Counted from the first letter of the stretch, positions 53,091 through 62,318 are shown. The stretch: 64,000 bases of DNA from Staphylococcus sp. CAG:324 (GCA_000433035.1 FR890815.1:1-64000), one strand, 5' to 3'. Notes: generated by a model from the sequence alone, not told the origin. Translations and numbers: made by a program.

Positions 53091-54263
53091 ATGATTGGTG
53101 AATTATTTAAAAATTTCTTTGGCCAAATGGGATTTTTAGATAATGGTTCATTTAATGCTACAAGTTTCTTGTTAAGATTAATTATGATTTTGGTTGCATG
53201 TTTATTAATATATCTTGCAATTACCAAAGGTTTCGAACCATATTTATTAATTCCTATTGGAGTTGGTATGTTGCTTGTTAATTTAGCGCCAGCTCTATAT
53301 AATGATGGTACAAATGGTGAATCTTTAGGACTATTATATTCATTCCATAAAGGAATTGAATGGGAAATTTTTCCACCACTGATTTTTCTTGGAATTGGAG
53401 CAACTACTGATTTTGGACCACTCATTTCACGTCCTAGTAGTTTACTTTTAGGAGCAGCTGCTCAACTTGGTATTTTTATTACCTTTTTAGGTGCAATCCT
53501 TTTTGGTTTCAATGCGTTAGAGGCTTCATCAATTGGTATCATTGGTGGTGCTGATGGACCTACTGCTATTTTCTTATCAAATAAGTTATTAACAGGTGCA
53601 GATGGTGGTGCAATGTTATGTGCTTCGATTGCGGTTGTTGCCTATTCCTATATGGCATTAGTACCCGTTATTCAACCACCTATTATTAAGGCTCTTACTA
53701 GTAAAAAAGAACGTCAAATTAAAATGGTTGAATCAAGAGTGGTTTCAAGAAGAGAAAAAATTATTTTTCCGATTGCTGTAATGGTTATTGTTATTATTTT
53801 AATTCCATCATGTGCAGCTTTAATTGGAATGCTTATGCTTGGAAATTTGATTAAAGAATCTGGTGTTGTTCCGAATTTAGTTGATGCTTCAGCTAAAACA
53901 CTTCTTTATGTTATCACAATTATTTTGGGTCTTGCAGTAGGTGCTACCGCAATGCTTACGGAACTTAGTCAAGCCCTTAATTTTGGCTTAATTTTAGTAC
54001 TTGGTATGATTGCTTTTAGTTTTGCAACTGCCGGAGGCGTACTTGTAGGTAAAGTGATGTGTAAATTATCAAAAGGCAAGATTAATCCGATGATTGGTGC
54101 TGCAGGAGTATCAGCCGTGCCAATGGCTGCGCGAGTTGTGCATAAGATTGGTCTTGAAGAAGATAAGTCAAATTATTTATTGATGCATGCAATGGGACCA
54201 AATGTTGCAGGTGTTATTGGTAGTGCAATCGCTGCAGGTTTATTACTCAGTATCTTCGGATAA
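53091..54263 (+). CDS. oadB: Oxaloacetate decarboxylase beta subunit (Na+ pump)
   Basis: A 390-residue membrane protein with about nine to eleven helices. The OadB signature GIIGGADGPTAIFLSNKL (ion-site aspartate) is near 155-172, and MALVPVIQPPIIKALT and GNLIKESGVV are also typical; the end VPMAARVVHKIG, HAMGPNVAGVIGSAIAAG is well conserved. It decarboxylates carboxybiotin and exports Na+, which can drive the Na+ symporter found in this window. It is the last gene of the operon. Confidence 0.95.
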   Translation: MIGELFKNFFGQMGFLDNGSFNATSFLLRLIMILVACLLIYLAITKGFEPYLLIPIGVGMLLVNLAPALYNDGTNGESLGLLYSFHKGIEWEIFPPLIFLGIGATTDFGPLISRPSSLLLGAAAQLGIFITFLGAILFGFNALEASSIGIIGGADGPTAIFLSNKLLTGADGGAMLCASIAVVAYSYMALVPVIQPPIIKALTSKKERQIKMVESRVVSRREKIIFPIAVMVIVIILIPSCAALIGMLMLGNLIKESGVVPNLVDASAKTLLYVITIILGLAVGATAMLTELSQALNFGLILVLGMIAFSFATAGGVLVGKVMCKLSKGKINPMIGAAGVSAVPMAARVVHKIGLEEDKSNYLLMHAMGPNVAGVIGSAIAAGLLLSIFG

Positions 54264-54270
54264 AAACTCC

Positions 54271-54337
54271 TATTTATATTGAAGAATATAAATAAAAATT
54301 CTTATAAAAAAGTAAGAATTTTCGTTCTTACTTTTTT
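54271..54337 (+). terminator. Double hairpin ending the pckA-oad operon
   Basis: A first perfect stem (TATTTATATT with AATATAAATA, 54271-54294) has no T run. A second, 54306-54318 with 54325-54337 (AAAAAAGTAAGAA stem), ends in TTTTTT and is the true terminator. Confidence 0.88.
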
Positions 54338-54426
54338 ATTTTACAAGATAAAATGGAAGAATCGGATCCATATTTTAAAATAAATATAATACAACAAGTA
54401 TTATTCTTTTATTTTAATAGGAGAAA

Positions 54427-54435
54427 TGATATAAT
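54427..54435 (+). promoter_or_regulatory. Extended -10 before the Dlt-like cluster
   Basis: TGA-TATAAT lies 15 bases before the start codon, giving a very short leader. No good -35 is seen. Confidence 0.5.
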
Positions 54436-54450
54436 ATATTTGGTGATAAA

Positions 54451-55983
54451 ATGCGTACAATTGTAACTGAATTTGAAAAAGTAATAGAAGAATTGAAAAA
54501 GCAAAATAGGTTAGATAAAAAAGCGCTTATAGAGCCTAACTTTTATTTGTCATATGAAAAATTATATAAAAATATACTTATTTTGGCGACTAAAGTGATT
54601 GAAAAGACAAATAAAAATGAAGTTGTAGGAATTGTCACAAATAGAGGGGTTAGTACTGTTGTAGCAATGTTTGCTTGTATATATGCGAACAATCCTTATG
54701 TAGTGATTGATGTGGAATCACCAAAACAACGAGTTAATAAAATAATAGAGGTTGCAAAACCGAAACTGATTCTAGTGGATAAGCATAATCAAAATCAATG
54801 GGATTTTTTCCAAGATATTGCTTCCATTTGTGTTGATATAACATATAATGATGCGTGTTATGATAAATCCTTAATCAAAAAACGATTGGAGAAAATGGTA
54901 TCTATTGATCCTTTGTATGTTTTATTTACTTCAGGATCAACAGGAATACCAAAAGGAACGGTTGTTAGTCATTTAAATGTTGTTAGTTATATAGAATGGT
55001 TTAAAAATTGTTTTCAAATAAATCAAGAAACCATTTTTGCTAGTCAAACACCATTTTATTTTAGTATGTCGGTTTCAGATGTTTTTTCAACCCTTTTATC
55101 TGGAGCCTCAATCATCATTGTGCCAAAAAGTTATTTTTCTTTTCCGGTAAAATTATTTGAAATGATGAATACATATCAAGTCAACACAATTTATTGGGTT
55201 CCTTCTGCCTATCAAATTATTTCACAAATGCATTTGCTGGATTATTGTTTACCTCAATATTTAAAACTAGCAATGTTTGCGGGAGAAGTCATGCCCGTTA
55301 AAGTTCTAAATGATTGGATGGATAAATTACCCAATGTTAAATTTGCTAATCTTTTTGGACCTACAGAAACTACTGATATTTGTACTTATTATAAAGTAGA
55401 TAGAAGATTTGTCAATGAAGAATCTTTACCAATTGGAAAAGCTTGTGAAAACTTAGAGGTATTTTTACTTAATGAAAAAAATGAATTGGTATCAGTTTAC
55501 GATAAAACAGAAGGAGAATTGTATGTAAAAGGTGCATTTGTTGCTATGGGGTATTACAATAATCCACAAAAAACTTCTGAAGCTTTTGTTCAAAATCCAC
55601 TGAATCCTCATTATAGTGAAATTGTTTATAAAACCGGTGATATATGTAAATACAATGATAAACAAGAATTGATCTATTTGTGCCGTAAAGATTTTCAAAT
55701 CAAACATATGGGATATCGTATTGAACTTGGAGAAATTGAAACACTTTGTAATTCGTTAGATGGAATACAAAATGCTTTTTGTTTATATGATTCTTCATTA
55801 GATGAAATTATTTGTTGTTATGTAGGAACAATGGATACAAATGAATTGATATCGCAATTGAAAATAAAGATGCCATATTATATGTTGCCATCAAGGTATG
55901 AAAAACTATCAATAATTCAATTGAATCAAAATGGTAAAATTGATCGACATTTTTATCAAGAAAAATATAGTTTAAATAGATAG
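54451..55983 (+). CDS. DltA-like amino acid adenylation enzyme
   Basis: A 510-residue AMP-binding enzyme that activates an amino acid and loads it on the next gene's carrier. Core motifs: LFTSGSTGIPKGTVVSH, LFGPTETTDICTYY, YKTGDIC, HMGYRIELGEIE and the catalytic lysine in NQNGKIDR. The layout is as DltA, but the specificity region (QTPFYFSMSVSDVFSTLLSGASIIIVP, FGPTETTDICTYY) differs from DltA of Bacillus (QAPFSFDLSVMDLY, YGPTEATVAV). The substrate may be D-alanine or another amino acid. It is the first gene of a four-gene cluster. Confidence 0.82.
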   Translation: MRTIVTEFEKVIEELKKQNRLDKKALIEPNFYLSYEKLYKNILILATKVIEKTNKNEVVGIVTNRGVSTVVAMFACIYANNPYVVIDVESPKQRVNKIIEVAKPKLILVDKHNQNQWDFFQDIASICVDITYNDACYDKSLIKKRLEKMVSIDPLYVLFTSGSTGIPKGTVVSHLNVVSYIEWFKNCFQINQETIFASQTPFYFSMSVSDVFSTLLSGASIIIVPKSYFSFPVKLFEMMNTYQVNTIYWVPSAYQIISQMHLLDYCLPQYLKLAMFAGEVMPVKVLNDWMDKLPNVKFANLFGPTETTDICTYYKVDRRFVNEESLPIGKACENLEVFLLNEKNELVSVYDKTEGELYVKGAFVAMGYYNNPQKTSEAFVQNPLNPHYSEIVYKTGDICKYNDKQELIYLCRKDFQIKHMGYRIELGEIETLCNSLDGIQNAFCLYDSSLDEIICCYVGTMDTNELISQLKIKMPYYMLPSRYEKLSIIQLNQNGKIDRHFYQEKYSLNR

Positions 55984-55995
55984 GAGAAGGCTATT

Positions 55996-56226
55996 ATGAG
56001 AAAAACATTATTAGATATTTTAAATGATGTAAAATCAGGAATTGATTATGAAAAAGAACAACATCTAGTTAGTGAACAAATTTTAACTAGTATGGAAATT
56101 GTAATGCTTATTATGAAAATCTCTGATGAATTTGATATTACAATTTCACCGCTTGATATTGTACCAGAGAATTTTGAGTCACTAGATGCTATTTTAAAAC
56201 TGATTAACAAAATTCAAGAAGAATAA
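55996..56226 (+). CDS. DltC-like acyl/aminoacyl carrier protein
   Basis: A 76-residue carrier protein. The phosphopantetheine serine lies in EQILTSMEIVML (about residue 36); the usual D-S is T-S here. The rest fits a four-helix carrier (ISDEFDITISPLDIVPENFESLDAILKLI). It follows the adenylation enzyme by 12 bases and precedes the MBOAT gene by one base. Attachment of the cofactor at the TS site is likely but worth testing because the aspartate is missing. Confidence 0.82.
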   Translation: MRKTLLDILNDVKSGIDYEKEQHLVSEQILTSMEIVMLIMKISDEFDITISPLDIVPENFESLDAILKLINKIQEE

Positions 56227-56227
56227 T

Positions 56228-57775
56228 ATGAAGGCATATGAGCAACTGATATATTTAGTTATATTTGCAACAATTGTATATCTTTTCTACATGATTTTTT
56301 TCAAGAAATATCGATATATTGTATTAATTGTAGGAAGTTTAATTTTATTATTTGTGGCTAGCAAATTTATGGGATTTTTTGTAATTTTAAGTTCGTTAAT
56401 TGTCTATGTATTTGCTTTAATAATCAGTAATCGTACTGAAAAAACGAATCAAAAAAAGGATTTTTTAGAAAAAGAGGAATTTAAAAAATTAAAACAAGAA
56501 ACTAAAAAAGTGAACAAACGCTATTTATCTATAGGGTTGATATTAAATTTAGGATTATTAATCGGTCTAAAATATGTAAATTTTTTTGATAGTTTTTTAA
56601 ATAATGTCTTTGGTTTTTTGCAATTAGAATTAGAAATTCCATATTTAAATATTTTGTTACCAATTGGTATCAGTTATTATACCCTTTCGAATACGGGTTA
56701 TTTAATAGATGTGTATCGTTCGAAATATCAAGCTAGTAAAAATTATTTGGATGTTTTATTATTCACTAGTTATTTTCCTTGCCTTTTAGAAGGACCAATT
56801 TCTCATTATGATTACGTATTGCCACAATTAAAAGAAGGACATTCTTTTCGTTTTGATAATTTTAAAAGAGGCGTTTTATGCATTCTTGTAGGATTATTTA
56901 AAAAAATAGTCATTGCCGATCGTTTATCCATTTTAGTTGTTGCTTGTTTTGATAAAGAGTTGACAGGACCTATTTTAATTTTAGGTATAATTGGGTTTAC
57001 TTTTCAATTATATGCTGAATTTTCTGGTATAATTGATATGGTACGCGGAATATCAAAAATGTACGGAATTGAGATTGAAAAAAATTTTGAACAACCATTT
57101 TTTTCATCATCAGTGGGAGAATTTTGGCGTCGCTGGCATATTAGTCTTGGAACTTGGTTTAAAGAATATGTTTTTTATCCACTTTCTATGTCAAAGTTCC
57201 TAAATTTTCTTTGTAAAAAATTAAAAGGCAAAGTACCTAAATTTTGGGAAACTTTTATTCCTAGTTGTATCGTTCTTTTTGTCGTTTGGTCTTTAACCGG
57301 TCTTTGGCATGGAGCTAGTTGGAAATATTTAGGATATGGATTATATTATTATTTTATAATGATGCTAGAAACAGTCTTTTCTTTCCTTTTTAAAAAGAAA
57401 AAAACTTCTCATGTTTTTATTCGATTTTTAAAGATAATAAAAACCTTTATTTTAGTTAATATTGGAATGCTTATTTTTAGATGCAATCGTTTAACTGATG
57501 TAGGAATGTATATAATGCGTATTTTTCAACCAAATAGCCAATCATTCAATGAGGTTTTTGCCATTCATGAACTGATTATTTCTATTCTTGCTTTAACCAT
57601 TTTATTGATTTTTGAATATTTGCAAACGAAAAAAATAGTAATTCAAGATTACCTTTTTAAAATGCCGATTTTTGCTAGATATAGTGCTTATTTGATCTTA
57701 ATTTTTAGTATTATTATTTTTGGTGCATATGGACTTGGGTATTTACCACCTGATCCAATTTATGGAGGTTTTTAA
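56228..57775 (+). CDS. DltB-like MBOAT acyltransferase
   Basis: A 515-residue membrane-bound O-acyltransferase with about ten to eleven helices. MBOAT motifs: LLPIGISYYTLSNTGYLIDVYR, PCLLEGPISHYD, FWRRWHISLGTWFKEYVFYPL and VWSLTGLWHGASWKYLGYGLYYY with the catalytic histidine. It moves the activated residue from the carrier across the membrane to an envelope polymer, as DltB does for teichoic acids. An additional highly charged loop is present at about 75-100. Confidence 0.88.
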   Translation: MKAYEQLIYLVIFATIVYLFYMIFFKKYRYIVLIVGSLILLFVASKFMGFFVILSSLIVYVFALIISNRTEKTNQKKDFLEKEEFKKLKQETKKVNKRYLSIGLILNLGLLIGLKYVNFFDSFLNNVFGFLQLELEIPYLNILLPIGISYYTLSNTGYLIDVYRSKYQASKNYLDVLLFTSYFPCLLEGPISHYDYVLPQLKEGHSFRFDNFKRGVLCILVGLFKKIVIADRLSILVVACFDKELTGPILILGIIGFTFQLYAEFSGIIDMVRGISKMYGIEIEKNFEQPFFSSSVGEFWRRWHISLGTWFKEYVFYPLSMSKFLNFLCKKLKGKVPKFWETFIPSCIVLFVVWSLTGLWHGASWKYLGYGLYYYFIMMLETVFSFLFKKKKTSHVFIRFLKIIKTFILVNIGMLIFRCNRLTDVGMYIMRIFQPNSQSFNEVFAIHELIISILALTILLIFEYLQTKKIVIQDYLFKMPIFARYSAYLILIFSIIIFGAYGLGYLPPDPIYGGF

Positions 57776-57776
57776 G

Positions 57777-58748
57777 ATGAAGTTTTGGAAAAGAAGTATC
57801 CTTTTTATTTCTATGTTTTTGTTTGTATATATAGCATTATGCTTCATCTTCACACCAAAGACAAGAACTGATAAAGGGGGAAAACAATTTTATGCGGGAA
57901 GAGGATTTGAAGCAGAGGCGAAAGACACCATTGAAGTTGTAGGACTTGGCAATAGTGATTTATATAGTGGCATCAATCCGTTAGAATTATATCGCCAATA
58001 CAACATTACTGCTTATTCTTGTGGGATTGCTAAATGTTCTACTGCTGCTTCGTATCGTTTATTGCGAGATATTTTAAAAAAACATCAAATCAAAATCTGT
58101 TTAATTGAAACTGATTTTTTGTATAATCGATTAGGACTTGCTGAATATGTTCAAGCGTTTGCTAAACTTCAGTTTTTAGCAGCTCCATTTATTTATCATT
58201 CAAGATGGAAAAATTTAACATGGAAAGATTTCACTCAATTGCCCAATTTAAATGATAATTATGATCCTTTTAAAGGCTTTATGTATTCATCTAAAGTATT
58301 TGATTATAAATTAACAGATTATATGGGAAATATCCATGATGAAGCTTTACCAATACCTAATGAAAATATCAAATATTTAGATAAAATTAGAAAATTATGT
58401 GAAAAAGAAAATATCAAGATTTTATTTATTGAATTACCATCACCATCATCATGGTCTTATGCCAAAAGTTATGGTGTAAAAAAATATGCAGATAAATATA
58501 ACATTGATTTTATTGATTATAATGTGAATCCAGAATACATTCATTTTGATTTTAATCGAGATTTTAGGGATAAAGGCAATCATTTAAATGTCTATGGTTC
58601 CATAAAGGTAGCTAAACATTTAGGGAAAATCCTTTTAGACTATCAGGTCTTGACGATTCATCCTAATAATAGTCAATTTTGGCAAGCAGAATTGAAAATG
58701 TATGAGGATAGGCTAAAACGAGATGGGATTAAAGTGGATAATGTATGA
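57777..58748 (+). CDS. DltD-like SGNH membrane protein
   Basis: A 323-residue protein anchored by one N-terminal helix (about 7-26). The SGNH-type serine lies in VVGLGNSDLYSG and the aspartate/histidine pair in FRDKGNHLNVYGSIKVAKHL. DltD has the same topology and completes D-alanyl transfer outside the cell; sequence similarity to DltD itself is limited. The ATG at 57777 has TGGAGG upstream and follows the MBOAT stop by one base. It is the last gene of the cluster. Confidence 0.78.
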   Translation: MKFWKRSILFISMFLFVYIALCFIFTPKTRTDKGGKQFYAGRGFEAEAKDTIEVVGLGNSDLYSGINPLELYRQYNITAYSCGIAKCSTAASYRLLRDILKKHQIKICLIETDFLYNRLGLAEYVQAFAKLQFLAAPFIYHSRWKNLTWKDFTQLPNLNDNYDPFKGFMYSSKVFDYKLTDYMGNIHDEALPIPNENIKYLDKIRKLCEKENIKILFIELPSPSSWSYAKSYGVKKYADKYNIDFIDYNVNPEYIHFDFNRDFRDKGNHLNVYGSIKVAKHLGKILLDYQVLTIHPNNSQFWQAELKMYEDRLKRDGIKVDNV

Positions 58749-58853
58749 TTAAATCATAGTTAAAATGGAGAAACACTTTGGATGCAAAAAATAATCTAAT
58801 GCGTTTGTGTTTTGAAAGAGGCGAGTTGAGTCAAATGAAATAAAAAAGATAAG

Positions 58854-58883
58854 AAAAGGTTAGAAATCAATCTAACCTTTTTG
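58854..58883 (+). terminator. Intrinsic terminator after the Dlt-like cluster
   Basis: An 11-bp perfect stem (AAAAGGTTAGA with TCTAACCTTTT, 6-base loop) followed by T residues. Confidence 0.88.
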
Positions 58884-59177
58884 TTTTTATTTGAGTTTAT
58901 ATAGGAAAAAATTAAAAAATAAAAATGACCATAAAAAAACACTGGTATGCAAAAGTATACCTTTACATACTAATATATTCACTAATAAAAAATATTATTA
59001 CTATAATTATTTTAACAAATAAAGGTTAATTTTGTCAAATAATATGGTTAATTTTGATTAATATTGTACATTTTAATATTTATATTGCGTGTTAAAAAGG
59101 TATAGGATTAACATCTAATAAAATATTCTAAAAAATAAATTAAAATACGCTTTTTTCGTCTTTTTTTTGGTGACTAT
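58884..59177 (+). promoter_or_regulatory. Gene-free region before the pilus operon with repeats
   Basis: This 294-base AT-rich gap has no gene. It holds an inverted repeat GGTATGC-AAAA-GTATACC (58944-58961) and two exact copies of GGTTAATTTTG at 59024-59034 and 59046-59056, 22 bp apart, which is two helix turns. They may bind a regulator of pilus or competence genes. No strong sigma-A promoter is evident. Confidence 0.5.
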
Positions 59178-59654
59178 ATGAAAAAATATTCAAATGATAA
59201 AGGATATACACTCATTGAATTGGTTGTAAGTATTGCAATTATTGCAATTCTTTTGTCAATGATTGCGGTAATTACCAATTCCTTTTATAAAAGTTATCGA
59301 GCATCTTATGCGGAAAATAAAAGAGTAGAAGAAAAAAATTATGTGATTACTCAATTTGAAAATATGATTGAAGATGCGAATCAAAATGCTAAAGAACTCA
59401 GCATTGAAAATGATGTAAGCTTAACCAAATGGTCTGTAAGATTAGATAACAAAATAATTTTTTCATATGATCAGGCTAGTAGTAGTATGTATAATGCTAA
59501 TGGAAGTTTAATTAAAACATTTGAAAAAATTAAAAATATTACAATACATCAATATACACAATCGGGTATTTTAATAGAAATATATTTAGATAATGAGGAA
59601 AAAGAAACATGGATTAAAAATATTATTCATGTGAATGAAAAGAAGGAAGTATGA
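59178..59654 (+). CDS. Type IV prepilin-like protein
   Basis: A 158-residue prepilin. The class III signal KGYTLIELVVSIAIIAILLSMIAVI has the glycine cleavage site followed by Y-T-L-I-E with glutamate +5, then a long helix and a beta-rich end. Its size and SYRASYAENKRVEEKNYVITQFENMI region fit a minor pilin (PilW/ComGF type) rather than the major pilin. It is the first gene of the pilus operon and overlaps the PilM-like gene by 4 bases. Confidence 0.87.
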   Translation: MKKYSNDKGYTLIELVVSIAIIAILLSMIAVITNSFYKSYRASYAENKRVEEKNYVITQFENMIEDANQNAKELSIENDVSLTKWSVRLDNKIIFSYDQASSSMYNANGSLIKTFEKIKNITIHQYTQSGILIEIYLDNEEKETWIKNIIHVNEKKEV

Positions 59655-60622
59655 AAAAAAAGATTTTCTGTTTAGTAACTAACGATAAAGATCATTATAG
59701 GATTAAGATGACATGTTGTGTTCAAACATTATCTAAGAAAAAAGTAATCGAAACACTAAATTATAAAATTTCCATCAGTGATATGGATAATGAGTTTACT
59801 AAAGAGTTAATTTTTAACGATTTAAAAAGACTTCATTTCAAAAAGGCTCAAATTATCATAGGATTAAATCTTTCTGATATTTTTATTGAAAAAATTAGAA
59901 TACCAAATTTAAATAGTATAGATGCGAAAAAAACATTGGCTTTAGAAATCAAAAAGTTATATGGTAGTGATTTTAACAATACCTATATATATGCGAAAAC
60001 CAAATATAGGCTGAACAAACATATTTTAGATTATTATTATACAATTTGTAAAAAGAATATCTATCAACAGATTATAGGTTTGTTTTCTAAATTACAATTA
60101 AAAATAGTAAAAGTGCAGTATATCCCTTATGCACTAAAGCAATATTTATGCATGAAAAAAGTTTTTATCAAAAATAGTTTTAGTATGTTTATCCATATTG
60201 ACAAACAACAAACTATAATTCTTATTGGGAAGAACGATGTTCTCCTAAATAATTCTATTGTACAACTAGGTACTGATTATTTGAATGAATTATTGGTATC
60301 TAGTGTACCTAATAATCAATTATTTAGCAATATCGAGGAAAATAAATTAGAAGAAATGGTTCAAATATTTCTTCAAAAAATAAATATTGAATTAAAAAAA
60401 ATTCTTTATTTATCACAAGTAGAAATTGACAAGTATTATTTAAATGTTGAAGCTGATGCGTTGGCCCTTTTGATTAAAAAGGTAATAGAACAGGAGTTAA
60501 ACATAACGATTTCAGATTTGAAACTAGTAGACAAGCAAGACTTCTTGCTTCAAAGTTTAAAGATACATCATACTTTTATTGTATCTAATCATGATTTTAA
60601 GTTTCAGGTTAAAGTAAAATGA
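59651..60622 (+). CDS. PilM-like pilus assembly protein
   Basis: A 323-residue protein whose pattern fits an actin-like PilM, though weakly: an N-terminal phosphate-loop-like strand region, IIIGLNLSDIFIEKIRIPNL, DAKKTLALEIKKLYG, and later SMFIHIDKQQTIILIGKNDVLLNNSIVQLGTDYLNELL. PilM sits at the cytoplasmic face of type IV pilus machines and links to PilN. No separate pilN or pilO is seen in this part of the operon. It overlaps prepilin genes at both ends (4 bases each). Confidence 0.6.
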   Translation: MKKKIFCLVTNDKDHYRIKMTCCVQTLSKKKVIETLNYKISISDMDNEFTKELIFNDLKRLHFKKAQIIIGLNLSDIFIEKIRIPNLNSIDAKKTLALEIKKLYGSDFNNTYIYAKTKYRLNKHILDYYYTICKKNIYQQIIGLFSKLQLKIVKVQYIPYALKQYLCMKKVFIKNSFSMFIHIDKQQTIILIGKNDVLLNNSIVQLGTDYLNELLVSSVPNNQLFSNIEENKLEEMVQIFLQKINIELKKILYLSQVEIDKYYLNVEADALALLIKKVIEQELNITISDLKLVDKQDFLLQSLKIHHTFIVSNHDFKFQVKVK

Positions 60623-61053
60623 AAAGTAATAAAGGCGATACATTAGTAGAAGTTTTAGTATCAATTGTTGTGTTGGCAATTATTTTTATAAGTAGTGGCC
60701 AGATGATTTTGTCAATTAAAAAAACCCAAAGAAATATTGAAAAAACAACAAATATGGTTTTAGAACTAGAAAAAATATTGGAGATATTTACCATTGAACC
60801 ACAAACTTTTAATGAAAGATTGGAAATAATATATCCTGTTGTTCAAGCTAATCATTTTCTTTATTTGTATTATGATAGCCAATTTAATATATCCAAAAAG
60901 GTTACTGATAACTATTTTATCATAGATGTAAAGGAAATCACATCTGATGATCAAATAACAAGATATTTTGCAATAGAAGTAAGAATTTATGTCAATCATG
61001 AAGAATATCCGTTAGATCAAAAATGTTTAGAAAGAACTATTTGTGTAGAATAA
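60619..61053 (+). CDS. Type IV prepilin-like protein (PilV/ComGD type)
   Basis: A 144-residue prepilin. The signal SNKGDTLVEVLVSIVVLAIIFISSGQMI contains the glycine cut site and glutamate at +5; the residue after the cut is aspartate, where an aromatic or methionine is normal. After the helix comes a beta-rich domain. It is a minor pilin by size. It starts 4 bases inside the PilM-like gene. Confidence 0.83.
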   Translation: MKSNKGDTLVEVLVSIVVLAIIFISSGQMILSIKKTQRNIEKTTNMVLELEKILEIFTIEPQTFNERLEIIYPVVQANHFLYLYYDSQFNISKKVTDNYFIIDVKEITSDDQITRYFAIEVRIYVNHEEYPLDQKCLERTICVE

Positions 61054-61063
61054 AAGGTATGAT

Positions 61064-61483
61064 ATGAAAAAAAGAATGTTAGATAATAGAGGGGCATCTT
61101 TATATATAACACTGCTAGTTGTTATTGTTTTAGTATTTTTATCTATGTCACTATTGATAACTATTCATACTTCATCACAAAAACTGAATGCAAATACGAA
61201 AGAACAATTGTTAAAGTTAGAGTTAGAAAATGTTGCATATGAATATTTGAATCAATTATCTTTAGAAGATCTTGCTTTATTAGAAGTTGATATTTCATGT
61301 GAATTTGAATATACAACGCATTATCAAATTGTTGTAACTAGACTTCAAACCACGCATGAATTTCATTTTATTATTCAAAAAATAAATACTAAATTAAAAT
61401 TTCAAATTCAAGTGCAGTTTCAAATATCCGAAAATAGAATAACAAGTTATCACCTTATGAAAAAGGGCTATGTATATGATTAA
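61064..61483 (+). CDS. PilX/ComGG-type minor pilin
   Basis: A 139-residue protein with a prepilin-like start (LDNRGASLYITLLVVIVLVFLSMSLLI) that has the RG site but no glutamate at +5. This is the pattern of GspK/PilX tip pilins. The remainder is mixed strand and helix. It overlaps the prepilin peptidase gene by 8 bases. ComGG is equally possible as a name. Confidence 0.7.
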   Translation: MKKRMLDNRGASLYITLLVVIVLVFLSMSLLITIHTSSQKLNANTKEQLLKLELENVAYEYLNQLSLEDLALLEVDISCEFEYTTHYQIVVTRLQTTHEFHFIIQKINTKLKFQIQVQFQISENRITSYHLMKKGYVYD

Positions 61484-62318
61484 ACATTTATTGTTAATAA
61501 GTTCCACTAAAGAATTGATAAAAGAATCCTTTTGGTTGTATGCTTTAGTTATTACATTTTATTTGCTTTTCTTTGTAGCAATCGGTAGTTTTTTAAATGT
61601 TCTCATTTATAGACTACCTAAAAAAATGTCAATTATTAAGAAATCATCCCATTGTCCACTTTGTGGTTACAAAATAAAATGGTATGAAAATATTCCTATT
61701 TTCTCCTATCTTTTTTTAAGAGGGAGATGTCATCACTGTCAAGAAAAAATTAATATAAGATATGTTATTGTGGAAGTTTTAGGATTGCTAGTTGCAATTG
61801 TTTCACTAATAAGATTTGATTTATCTTATACAAGTATTGTAGTAACGCTGCTTTTAGAGATTTTTATCGCTATCTTTTTCATTGATAAAGATGAGTTGAT
61901 TATTCCCGATTCATTAAATATAGCAGTAGCGGTTTTAGGACTTTTATCAATCATAATGGCTGATATTACTAGTTTAAATCATGAATATACAATTGATTAT
62001 AGTGATAAATTTTTATCCTTACTTGTCAATATCATCATTATTGGTATTTTTTACATTATACAAAAAATAATTCGAAAACCTGTAATTGGTGGCGGTGACT
62101 TAAAATTATTTTTAGGAATAGGTCTTTTTATGGGATGGCAATTAGAGATTTTAGGATTAGTTATTGCTTGCATCATTGGAGCAGGTGTTGAACTTATTTT
62201 TTCTAAAAAATTAAATAGAAAAATAGTGCCTTTTGGTCCTTATCTTGTCATTGGTTTTACAATTAGTTTATTTTTTGGTCCTGATTTAATTTTGTGGTAT
62301 TTGCATTTGTTTCAATAA
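61476..62318 (+). CDS. pilD: Prepilin peptidase (A24 family)
   Basis: A 280-residue membrane enzyme with an N-terminal methylase domain that carries four cysteines (CPLCGYKIKWYENIPIFSYLFLRGRCHHCQ) and peptidase aspartates in FFIDKDELIIPD and IGGGDLKLFLGIG. It cuts and N-methylates the prepilins encoded just upstream. The four-Cys zinc site classes it with PilD rather than the short archaeal type. Start at 61476 has AAAAGGG at a good distance; ATG at 61470 is too close. Confidence 0.93.
   Translation: MIKHLLLISSTKELIKESFWLYALVITFYLLFFVAIGSFLNVLIYRLPKKMSIIKKSSHCPLCGYKIKWYENIPIFSYLFLRGRCHHCQEKINIRYVIVEVLGLLVAIVSLIRFDLSYTSIVVTLLLEIFIAIFFIDKDELIIPDSLNIAVAVLGLLSIIMADITSLNHEYTIDYSDKFLSLLVNIIIIGIFYIIQKIIRKPVIGGGDLKLFLGIGLFMGWQLEILGLVIACIIGAGVELIFSKKLNRKIVPFGPYLVIGFTISLFFGPDLILWYLHLFQ

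Noticed and set aside
54451..58748. Canonical dltABCD operon.
   Set aside because: Gene order and the specificity regions differ from true Dlt proteins, so symbols dltA-D were not assigned.
58778..58843. A 21-codon frame with TTG start and GGAG upstream (LDAKNNLMRLCFERGELSQMK) between the SGNH gene and its terminator.
   Set aside because: Too short to judge, with a non-ATG start and no known family. It could be a small peptide gene and may deserve a ribosome-profiling look.
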